Source of the DNA: an uncultured Solirubrobacterales bacterium
Lineage (GTDB): Bacteria > Actinomycetota > Thermoleophilia > Solirubrobacterales > 70-9
Assembly: GCA_903891285.1 (NCBI GenBank)
Contig: CAITDZ010000088.1
Coordinates: 1 to 32,297, forward strand
Reading direction: 5' to 3'
DNA: 32,297 nt
In this document: positions 1 to 5,943 of the stretch, piece after piece
Layout of the letters: each line of letters begins with the position of its first letter
How positions within the stretch are numbered: position 1 is the stretch's first letter
Position numbers and translations under genes: made by a program
The notes under the pieces: generated by a model
Told to the model about the DNA's origin: nothing
What the model saw: the letters and a program-made list of their open reading frames with translations, nothing else
Databases searched by the model: none

Positions 1-1037
1 GCGAGGTCAAGTACGTCTCGGCCGCCTTCCCCTCGGCCTGCGGAAAGACCAACCTGGCGATGCTGATCCCCACCATCCCCGGATGGAAGGTCGAAACGAT
101 CGGCGACGACATCGCCTGGATGAAGTTCGACGACGAAGGACGACTGAGGGCGGTCAACCCGGAGTTCGGTTTCTTCGGGGTTGCCCCTGGCACCAGCCAG
201 GAGTCGAACCCGAATGCGATCCAGACGATCGACGGCAACTCGATCTTCACCAACTGTGCCTTGACCGACGACGGTGATGTCTGGTGGGAGGACATGACGG
301 CCACCCCGCCGGACCACCTGATCGATTGGCACGGCGAGGACTGGACACCGGACTCCGACGACCCGGCCGCCCACCCGAACGCCCGCTTCACGACCCCGGC
401 GGGCCAGGCCCCGAGCATCGCGCCGGAGTGGGAGGACCCGGAGGGGGTGCCGATCGATGCCTTCCTGTTCGGTGGCCGCCGAGCCACCGTGGTCCCGCTG
501 GTCACCGAGGCTTTCGATTGGGAGCACGGCGTATTCCTCGGCGCAACCATGTCCTCCGAGACGACCGCGGCAGCTGCCGGGGCGGTGGGGGAGCTGCGCT
601 TCGACCCGATGGCGATGCTCCCCTTCTGTGGGTACGACATGGGCGACTACTTCCGCCACTGGCTCTCGATCGGAAGGACGGAGGGCGCCGAGCTGCCGAA
701 GATCTTCTACGTCAACTGGTTCCGGCGCGATCCGACCGGGGATTTCCTCTGGCCGGGGTTCGGGGAGAACAGCCGGGTCCTCGAGTGGGTGTTCCGGCGC
801 TGCGATGACCAGGGGGAGACGATCGAGACCGCGATGGGCCTGTTGCCGACGATCGGCGACCTCGACCTCGACGGCCTCGAGATCTCGGCCGACGCGCTCG
901 ACACCCTTCTCACGGTCGACGACGATGCAGTCAGGGCCCAGCTGCCCCAGATCGAGGAGCACCTGGCCAAGTTCGGGGATGAACTACCTCCCGAACTCGA
1001 TGCCCAGCTTGACGCGTTGCGCCAGCGGCTCGGCTGA
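1..1037 (+). CDS. pckG: Phosphoenolpyruvate carboxykinase (GTP), C-terminal part
   Basis: Converts oxaloacetate and GTP to phosphoenolpyruvate, CO2 and GDP, the entry step of gluconeogenesis in the cytoplasm. The frame is open from base 3, so the gene begins before the window. The listed ATG at 60 is internal, because the diagnostic GTP-PEPCK segment [12 protein letters not shown] lies across it; this carries the P-loop (ACGKTN) and the reactive cysteine of the family. Further family signatures are the kinase-2 stretch [10 protein letters not shown] and the nucleotide-binding region [19 protein letters not shown]. About 344 codons are visible, out of roughly 600 usual for the family. It is convergent with mcl, 29 bp apart. 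Next to an ethylmalonyl-CoA cluster it fits as the outlet from C4 dicarboxylates to sugars during growth on C2/C4 compounds (inference). Confidence 0.96.
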   Translation, partial: EVKYVSAAFPSACGKTNLAMLIPTIPGWKVETIGDDIAWMKFDDEGRLRAVNPEFGFFGVAPGTSQESNPNAIQTIDGNSIFTNCALTDDGDVWWEDMTATPPDHLIDWHGEDWTPDSDDPAAHPNARFTTPAGQAPSIAPEWEDPEGVPIDAFLFGGRRATVVPLVTEAFDWEHGVFLGATMSSETTAAAAGAVGELRFDPMAMLPFCGYDMGDYFRHWLSIGRTEGAELPKIFYVNWFRRDPTGDFLWPGFGENSRVLEWVFRRCDDQGETIETAMGLLPTIGDLDLDGLEISADALDTLLTVDDDAVRAQLPQIEEHLAKFGDELPPELDAQLDALRQRLG

Positions 1038-1066
1038 GATTCCGCACTCCCCGGGTGCCCCGGCGA

Positions 1067-2122
1067 TCAGTCGGAGAACTCGTACTGCTCGGCCAGCTCG
1101 GGATCTTTCCTGGCCAGCATCTCGGCCAGGTCGACCATCACCTTGCACTGCTTCCAGGTCGCGTCGTCCTGCATCTTGCCGTCGATCATGTGGACCCCCT
1201 TGCCGTCGGGAATCGCTTCGATCACCTTCTTGGCGAAGATCACCTCGTCGGGAGGGGGTGAGAAGACCTTCTTGGCGATACCGATCTGGACCGGGTGGAG
1301 CGACCAGGACCCGACGCAGCCGAGCAGGAAAGCGGAGCGGAACTGGGCCTCGCAACCTTCGACGTCCTTGATGTCGCCGTACGGGCCGTAGAAGGGGAGG
1401 ATGTCGTTGGCCGTGCAGGCATCGACCATCCTGGCGATCGAGTAGTGCCAGGGGTCCTGCTGTGCGGTGACCCTGGGCGCCTCCTCGTCCTCGGGGTCAG
1501 GGTCCTCTATCACCCGGTAACCGGGATGTCCACCGCCGACCCGGGTCGTCTTCATCCGGCGCGAGGCGGCCAGGTCGGCCGGGCCGAAGCTCATGCCCTG
1601 CATTCGCGGGCTGGCCGCGGCGATCTCTTCGACGTTCACGACACCCTGGGCCGTCTCGAGGATCGCGTGGATCAGGATCGGGCGGGTGACCCCGGCCTTG
1701 GCCTCCAGCTGGGCCAGAAGCTGGTCCATGTAGTGGATGTCCCACGGTCCCTCGACCTTCGGGACCATCAGGACGTCGATCACGTTGCCTGCCTCGGTGA
1801 CCAGTTCGATCACGTCGTCGAGCACCCAGGGGCTCTCCAGGGAGTTGATCCTCGACCAGAGCTGGGTATCTCCGAGCTCGGCCTCCTTGGCGACCTTGAT
1901 CAGGCCTTCGCGCGCCGCCACCTTGTTGTCGACCGGGACCGCATCCTCGAGGTTGCCGAGCAAGATGTCGGCCTGCTGGGCCATGTCCGGAACCTTGGCG
2001 GCCATCTTCTCGTTCGAGGCGTCGAAGAAATGGATCATCCGGGAGGGGCCGAAGGGGACCTCGGTAATCGGATCGGGCGCTCCGATCGCCATCGGCTTGA
2101 AGAAGTTGCGGGGGTTTCTCAC
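1067..2122 (-). CDS. mcl: L-malyl-CoA/beta-methylmalyl-CoA lyase (HpcH/HpaI-CitE family)
   Basis: Expected to cleave beta-methylmalyl-CoA to glyoxylate and propionyl-CoA, and malyl-CoA to acetyl-CoA and glyoxylate, with Mg2+. It is a 351-aa TIM-barrel protein of the citrate lyase beta family. Visible features are [10 protein letters not shown] near residue 58, the acyl-CoA-binding Arg91 (WSRIN), the metal ligands Glu156 (HAILETAQG) and Asp183 (FGPADLAAS), and the C-terminal [17 protein letters not shown] segment. Wording and length match the Chloroflexus-type malyl-CoA lyase as I remember it (for example [21 protein letters not shown]) better than shorter CitE proteins. The start is GTG, with AAGGAG 4 nt upstream. 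It is divergent from the acyl-CoA dehydrogenase and shares a 195-bp promoter region with it. A citramalyl-CoA lyase role is possible instead, but Ecm and Ccr nearby favour the EMC pathway. Confidence 0.9.
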   Translation of the reverse strand: MRNPRNFFKPMAIGAPDPITEVPFGPSRMIHFFDASNEKMAAKVPDMAQQADILLGNLEDAVPVDNKVAAREGLIKVAKEAELGDTQLWSRINSLESPWVLDDVIELVTEAGNVIDVLMVPKVEGPWDIHYMDQLLAQLEAKAGVTRPILIHAILETAQGVVNVEEIAAASPRMQGMSFGPADLAASRRMKTTRVGGGHPGYRVIEDPDPEDEEAPRVTAQQDPWHYSIARMVDACTANDILPFYGPYGDIKDVEGCEAQFRSAFLLGCVGSWSLHPVQIGIAKKVFSPPPDEVIFAKKVIEAIPDGKGVHMIDGKMQDDATWKQCKVMVDLAEMLARKDPELAEQYEFSD

Positions 2123-2176
2123 GGCTCTCCTTGGTCTGGTGTGGGATCCGGCATGAAACCGGCCCGGGAGTTGCGG

Positions 2177-2182
2177 AATCTA
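2177..2182 (-). promoter_or_regulatory. Candidate -10 element for mcl
   Basis: TAGATT on the minus strand fits the TANNNT pattern seen before many genes here. It would give a leader of about 48 nt that carries the AAGGAG ribosome site before the GTG start. No clear -35 is visible. Confidence 0.35.
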
Positions 2183-2250
2183 TCGTCAGGCGCATCAGGG
2201 TGGCATCTGGCCGGCCAAACCCCCTCCCGGCCTGACGTTGCCCGGACCGG

Positions 2251-2256
2251 TATCCT
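2251..2256 (+). promoter_or_regulatory. Candidate -10 element for the acyl-CoA dehydrogenase gene
   Basis: TATCCT fits the local TANNNT pattern. A start about 7 nt downstream would give a leader of about 55 nt that holds the inverted repeat at 2280-2298 and the AGGAG ribosome site. Confidence 0.35.
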
Positions 2257-2279
2257 CCTAGGACGGTTTTGAGGCCCCT

Positions 2280-2298
2280 AGTGGCCATTCTCGCCACT
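2280..2298 (+). promoter_or_regulatory. Inverted repeat in the acyl-CoA dehydrogenase leader
   Basis: AGTGGC, 7 nt, then GCCACT: a perfect 6-bp repeat that ends 19 nt before the ATG and just upstream of AGGAG. It could be an operator or a small RNA hairpin. Only the symmetry is seen; the role is unknown. Confidence 0.35.
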
Positions 2299-2317
2299 CC
2301 GACCGAATAGGAGCGAC

Positions 2318-3526
2318 ATGTACCAGTCGACTTACCAGGAGATGACGGAGGACCAGAAGGCGATCACCGAGATGGTCCGCCAGTTCGTCGATGAGCAGAT
2401 CATCCCGACCGCCGAGGAGTACGACCACGAGGACAAGTTCCCGGAACCGATCGTCGAGCAGATGAAGGAACTCGGCCTGTTCGGTGTGACGATCCCCGAG
2501 CAGTACGGGGGGATGGGCCTCGACCTGACCACTTACACGATGATCGTCGAGGAGCTCTCCCGCGGCTGGATCTCGATTTCCGGTGTGATCAACACCCACT
2601 TCATCGGCTCGTACCTGTTGATGAAGTTCGGCACCGAGGAGCAGAAGGAGACGTTCCTCCCGCGAATGGCGACCGGCGAGGTTCGGGCGGCCTTCTCGCT
2701 CTCCGAGCCCGAGATCGGCTCGGACGTGCAGGCGCTGAAGACCTCCGCCAAGAAGGACGAGGACGGCAACTGGGAGATCAACGGCCAGAAGATGTGGGTC
2801 ACCAATGGCCTCGGTTCGACCCTGGTCTTCCTGCTGGCCAAGAGCGACCCTGACGCCGACCCCCGTTACAAGGGGATGACCTGCTTCATCACCGAGAAAG
2901 AGCCGTGGGCGCACGAGAATACCGGCGAGTTCGCCGGCCTCACGGTCCCTCCGACGATCAAGAAGATGGGCTACAAGGGCGTCGAGTCGACCGAGCTGGT
3001 CTACGACGGCTACAAGTGCCCGCCAGACCGGATCCTCGGCGGTGAGGAGGAGGGCCTGAACAAGGGCTTCGGCCAGATGATGGACGCGCTCGAAGTCGGA
3101 CGCGTCAACGTCGCTGCCAGGGGCGTGGGTATCGCCCAGCGGGCCTTCGAACTGGCGATCAAGTACAGCCAGGAGCGGAAGACTTTCGGCAAGCCGATCG
3201 CCCAGCACCAGGCAATCCAGTTCAAGCTGGCCGACATGGCGACCAAGATCGAGGCCGCCAGGCTGGTCACGAGGAAGGCCTGCCAGATGAAGGACGCCGG
3301 AATGCGGTCCGACCTCGAGGCCGGGATGGCGAAGTTGATCGCCTCGGAGACCGGCAAGGAGGTCGTTGAGGAATCGTTCCGGATCCACGGTGGCTACGGC
3401 TACTCGAAGGAGTACGAGATCGAGCGCCTCTACCGTGACGCTCCGCTGCTCCTGATCGGTGAGGGCACTTCCGAGATCCAGCGAATGGTGATCGGCAAGA
3501 AGCTCCTCGAGCGGTACGAGATCTAG
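2318..3526 (+). CDS. mcd: Acyl-CoA dehydrogenase, probable methylsuccinyl-CoA dehydrogenase
   Basis: FAD-dependent dehydrogenase that makes an alpha-beta double bond in an acyl-CoA. In this cluster the likely substrate is (2S)-methylsuccinyl-CoA, giving mesaconyl-CoA. The 402 residues cover the full family: helical N domain to about 120, a beta domain with FSLSEPEIGSDVQALKT (about 126-142) and MWVTNG, and the C domain with QERKTFGKPIAQHQAIQFKLA. The catalytic base is Glu382 in LLLIGEGTSEIQR. It has AGGAG 4 nt before the ATG. The SCP2-like and MaoC genes follow on the same strand. As I recall, proteobacterial Mcd has an N-terminal extension and about 550 residues; this one is of ordinary length, like the actinobacterial dehydrogenases linked to ccr. 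Isovaleryl- or another short branched acyl-CoA is the main alternative, so the substrate is inferred from neighbours. Confidence 0.8.
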   Translation: MYQSTYQEMTEDQKAITEMVRQFVDEQIIPTAEEYDHEDKFPEPIVEQMKELGLFGVTIPEQYGGMGLDLTTYTMIVEELSRGWISISGVINTHFIGSYLLMKFGTEEQKETFLPRMATGEVRAAFSLSEPEIGSDVQALKTSAKKDEDGNWEINGQKMWVTNGLGSTLVFLLAKSDPDADPRYKGMTCFITEKEPWAHENTGEFAGLTVPPTIKKMGYKGVESTELVYDGYKCPPDRILGGEEEGLNKGFGQMMDALEVGRVNVAARGVGIAQRAFELAIKYSQERKTFGKPIAQHQAIQFKLADMATKIEAARLVTRKACQMKDAGMRSDLEAGMAKLIASETGKEVVEESFRIHGGYGYSKEYEIERLYRDAPLLLIGEGTSEIQRMVIGKKLLERYEI

Positions 3527-3546
3527 GGAAGCCCGGTAACGCCAGG

Positions 3547-3912
3547 ATGGCCTCGACCGCGGAGATGATCGTAGGCGCGGTCGATGGGCTGACCGGTGAA
3601 GTTCCGGCGCTGAAGAAGTTGAAGCTCGTCTTCGGCCTCGACATCCGGGCGAAGGGCGACGTCCAGACCTACCGGGTGGAGCTGCCCGGGCCCGAGGTCA
3701 GCAAGGGGAGGGGGGAGGACGAACGATGCCGAATCGAGATCGACCGTCCCACATTCAACGCCCTGGCTGACCCCAAGAGTGGACTTTCCGCCTATCGGCG
3801 GGCGGTAGAGGATGGCCACGTCCGGTTCGAAGGGGATGCGAACGTCGCGAAGCTGGTCGCCAAGGTCGTCGAAACGCACGAGCAGCGAACCAGCCTGAAG
3901 AAAGTCCACTAG
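3547..3912 (+). CDS. Small SCP2 sterol-carrier-like protein
   Basis: A 121-aa protein in the mcd-mch transcription unit, 20 bp after mcd. The second half resembles the SCP2 lipid-binding fold: a charged strand (CRIEIDRPTFNALADP), then an amphipathic segment, then GHVRFEGDANVAKLVAKVV. This is the usual SCP2 end, in which a low-activity 'gene dose' helix follows a VRFEGD-type strand. Such proteins bind fatty acyl-CoA or other lipids in the cytoplasm. No catalytic motif is visible. It may shield or deliver a CoA ester for its neighbours (inference). The ribosome site is weak: GGGAAG lies about 14 nt upstream. The family call rests on pattern only. Confidence 0.6.
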   Translation: MASTAEMIVGAVDGLTGEVPALKKLKLVFGLDIRAKGDVQTYRVELPGPEVSKGRGEDERCRIEIDRPTFNALADPKSGLSAYRRAVEDGHVRFEGDANVAKLVAKVVETHEQRTSLKKVH

Positions 3913-3955
3913 TCGACCGGACCCGACCTCGCCGCGGGGACGCGCCCGTTTCTCG

Positions 3956-3961
3956 TAGCCT
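3956..3961 (+). promoter_or_regulatory. Candidate -10 element before the MaoC hydratase gene
   Basis: TAGCCT in the 96-bp gap after the SCP2-like gene fits the local TANNNT pattern. It would give a leader of about 41 nt that contains GAGAAGGAG ahead of the ATG at 4009. This suggests mch may have its own start in addition to read-through. Confidence 0.25.
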
Positions 3962-4008
3962 GCGTGGAGCCGGTCCCACGGAAACGAGAAGGAGCACCCG
4001 AGACCAAG

Positions 4009-4539
4009 ATGAGCGAGACCAACGAGGACTTCACCACCGACCAGGCCGAGCGCGAGGAGTCGGGGTCCCACCCTTACGGCCGGTACCTCGAGGAGTTCGA
4101 GGTCGGCGCCGTCTACAAGCACATGCCGGCGAAGACGGTGACCGAGGCCGACGACCACCTCTTCTGCCTGCTGACCATGAACCACCACCCGCTACACATC
4201 AACGATGTTCATGCGCAGGCATCGCAGCAGGGCAGGAACGTCGTGGTCGGTCCGCTGGTCTACTCGCTCGCGGTCGGCATGTCGGTCTCGGACTTCTCCG
4301 GGAAGGCGATCGCCAACCTGGCGACCGACGAGCTCAGCCACCCCCATCCCGTCTTCCACGGAGACACCCTCTTCTGCGAGTCGGAGGTGCTCGAGGTCCG
4401 CGAGTCGAAGTCGAAGCCCGACCGCGGCCTGGTCAAGGTCCAGACCCGCGTCTACAACCAGGACGGAGTCCTGGTTGCCGAGTTCAAGCGGACCGCGCTG
4501 ATCCCGAAGAAGAACCCGGGCGAGCCGCTTCCCGAGTAG
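4009..4539 (+). CDS. mch: MaoC-family hydratase, probable mesaconyl-CoA (beta-methylmalyl-CoA) hydratase
   Basis: A single hot-dog domain protein of 176 aa expected to hydrate mesaconyl-CoA to beta-methylmalyl-CoA, the substrate of Mcl. The hydratase region is TVTEADDHLFCLLTMNHHPLHIND (residues about 44-66), followed by GPLVYSLAVGMSVSD and HPVFHGDTLFCESEV. The classical MaoC active-site box GDxNPxH is altered to TMNHHPLH, so the catalytic Asp is not at its usual place. A similar variant is found, as I recall, in mycobacterial MaoC proteins paired with CitE-like lyases. I chose ATG 4009 over the tracked GTG at 3964 because the conserved domain starts well after it and GAGAAGGAG precedes it. 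The same family also hydrates itaconyl-CoA or methylglutaconyl-CoA; Ecm and Ccr in the region favour mesaconyl-CoA. Confidence 0.78.
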   Translation: MSETNEDFTTDQAEREESGSHPYGRYLEEFEVGAVYKHMPAKTVTEADDHLFCLLTMNHHPLHINDVHAQASQQGRNVVVGPLVYSLAVGMSVSDFSGKAIANLATDELSHPHPVFHGDTLFCESEVLEVRESKSKPDRGLVKVQTRVYNQDGVLVAEFKRTALIPKKNPGEPLPE

Positions 4540-4553
4540 TCAGCCGATCCGGC

Positions 4554-5111
4554 TCAGTGGGAGCCGTCGGGGGCGTGGGCCGGTGGCCTCGACTCCTCGG
4601 CCAGTGAGGTGATCTCGAGCGTCCCGCGCGCTGCGTCCTCCAGCACGGAAGTCGCCTCCTCGGCCGAGCGTGCGTACAGCTCGACCAGCAGGTGGACCAC
4701 GATCAGGTCCTCCTGGTGCTTGTGGAACCTGACGTGCGTGAAGAACTCACGGGTACCGGCGCCTCCGAACGCCCCGAAGGTGAGTGACTCGGTTGCCTCG
4801 GGCCCCGAGCAGGCCTCGATCGTCGACGCCTCGACGGCGACCGTGCAGGAGGCGACCCACGGAGTCCCGGCGACGAGCCGCTCCCAGCGGTCCTCGACTG
4901 GGACCACTGACTGGCCGTCAAAGGTCAGGTGGGGCTGGTCGTGCAGGCAGTCGAGGCACTGGACCACCGACTCCTGGATCTCGTCGACCCCCTCGGTGGG
5001 GAAACCACTCTCGGGGTCGACCTTCCGGATCGCGTCGTAGTGGAGCTGTACCTCTAGGTTCCGTGACCAGCAGCGGTAGCAGCGAAGCCAGGCGGAGATC
5101 GAATCGTTCAA
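4554..5111 (-). CDS. CxxC-containing protein of unknown function, coupled to the DsbA-like gene
   Basis: I do not recognise this family. The tracked start at 5201 lies inside the upstream gene. The likely start is TTG at 5111, one base after the TAG of the DsbA-like gene, which suggests translational coupling and gives 185 aa. The N-terminal third has two pairs, C11-YR-C14 and C52-LD-C55, spaced like a zinc-binding or redox site. The rest is a predicted soluble alpha/beta protein (PWVASCTVAVEASTIEAC, then FTHVRFHKHQEDLIVVHLLVELYARSAEEA) and ends in a His/Pro-rich tail. There is no signal peptide. A metal-binding or redox partner for the membrane-anchored thiol protein is conceivable, but nothing more specific can be said. 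Confidence 0.6.
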   Translation of the reverse strand: MNDSISAWLRCYRCWSRNLEVQLHYDAIRKVDPESGFPTEGVDEIQESVVQCLDCLHDQPHLTFDGQSVVPVEDRWERLVAGTPWVASCTVAVEASTIEACSGPEATESLTFGAFGGAGTREFFTHVRFHKHQEDLIVVHLLVELYARSAEEATSVLEDAARGTLEITSLAEESRPPAHAPDGSH

Positions 5112-5112
5112 G

Positions 5113-5874
5113 CTACTGGGCCTGCTTGATCGCCTTCTTGAGGTCGTCGAGCGAGCCCCCCTGTATCGGCTCGAGTGAGCCATCGGGCTTCTCGAGGGCA
5201 AAGGAGGGAGTACCAGTGAACTGGAGTTCGATCGCCTTCTCGTCGGCTGCCAGAAGCTGCTTCTCCCACTTCGGGAGGTTACGATCCTCGTTCCACTTGT
5301 CGATGTCCTCGACCCCGGCCTGTTCGGCGATGTCGGTCAGGAACTCTTCGGTGACGTATCCGGTTCCCTCGACACCCTGGTTGGCGTAGAAGTACTCGAT
5401 GAACTCCCAGTAGCGACCCTGGAGCGATGCGGCAAGGGCTGCCTTGGCTGCCGTGGTCGAGTCGGGACCGAGGATCGGCCAGTTCCGGAACTCGATCGTT
5501 GCCCGTCCGGTTCGGATCTCTTCATCGACCAGGTCGGGCAGGTCATTCTCTGCAAAGGCCTGACAGGCAGGGCACTGCAGGTCGCCGAACTCGACCAGGG
5601 AGGCTTTCGCACCCGGCTCGCCGAGGACCAGTCCGTTCTGGGGGATCCCGGCCAGCGATTTGGTGATCTCCGAATCCGACTTGGTCGCCTGGTCGCCGCC
5701 CCCGCCGGAGCTGGCAACCACGATGACTACCACCACGACGACGATCGCCAGGAAGGCGATCGCGGCGACTGCCTTGACCATGTTCTGCTTGCGGTCGTCG
5801 CCCTGTGCCTTCTTCTCGGCGGCAAGTCGCTTCTCCCTGAGCTCCTTGCGTTTCTTCTGACTTTCGGTCGCCAT
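5113..5874 (-). CDS. Membrane-anchored DsbA-like thioredoxin-fold protein
   Basis: Probable thiol-disulfide oxidoreductase on the outer face of the membrane. Of the 253 residues, 1-31 are highly basic with many Lys/Arg (cytoplasmic side), about 32-54 form one very hydrophobic membrane anchor, then a GGGGDQ linker, then a DsbA/thioredoxin-fold domain. The active site is CPAC at 101-104 after SLVEFGDLQ, a helical insert follows (AAKAALAASLQGRYWEFIEYF), and the cis-Pro loop is TGTPSFAL. The architecture matches the actinobacterial disulfide-forming or protein-folding thioredoxin-4 type. It lies 69 bp downstream of ecm on the same strand, but TACCCT 8 nt before its ATG suggests its own, possibly leaderless, transcript. 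Its link with the carbon genes is unclear. Confidence 0.85.
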   Translation of the reverse strand: MATESQKKRKELREKRLAAEKKAQGDDRKQNMVKAVAAIAFLAIVVVVVVIVVASSGGGGDQATKSDSEITKSLAGIPQNGLVLGEPGAKASLVEFGDLQCPACQAFAENDLPDLVDEEIRTGRATIEFRNWPILGPDSTTAAKAALAASLQGRYWEFIEYFYANQGVEGTGYVTEEFLTDIAEQAGVEDIDKWNEDRNLPKWEKQLLAADEKAIELQFTGTPSFALEKPDGSLEPIQGGSLDDLKKAIKQAQ

Positions 5875-5882
5875 TCTCGGAA

Positions 5883-5888
5883 AGGGTA
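5883..5888 (-). promoter_or_regulatory. Candidate leaderless -10 element for the DsbA-like gene
   Basis: TACCCT on the minus strand lies 8 nt before the ATG at 5874. No Shine-Dalgarno is present, so transcription probably starts at or next to the start codon. Confidence 0.4.
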
Positions 5889-5943
5889 TCCGACTCGGTC
5901 TCCAGCCAGCCTCGCTCGGATTGACCCCCGAGCCAGCCAGGCC

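Noticed and set aside
1050-1067. CCGGG-TGC-CCCGG hairpin between PEPCK and mcl as a terminator
   Set aside because: Only 5 bp with a 3-nt loop; too weak to call even though the location between convergent genes is suitable.
1295-2272. ORF of 325 aa on + opposite mcl
   Set aside because: Shadow of mcl; no family text, and the minus frame is a full-length lyase with a good ribosome site.
2258-3388. Antisense ORF of 376 aa opposite the acyl-CoA dehydrogenase
   Set aside because: Shadow frame produced by strong GC bias at third codon positions; Arg/Leu/Gly/His-rich text without family motifs, while the + frame has the whole dehydrogenase.
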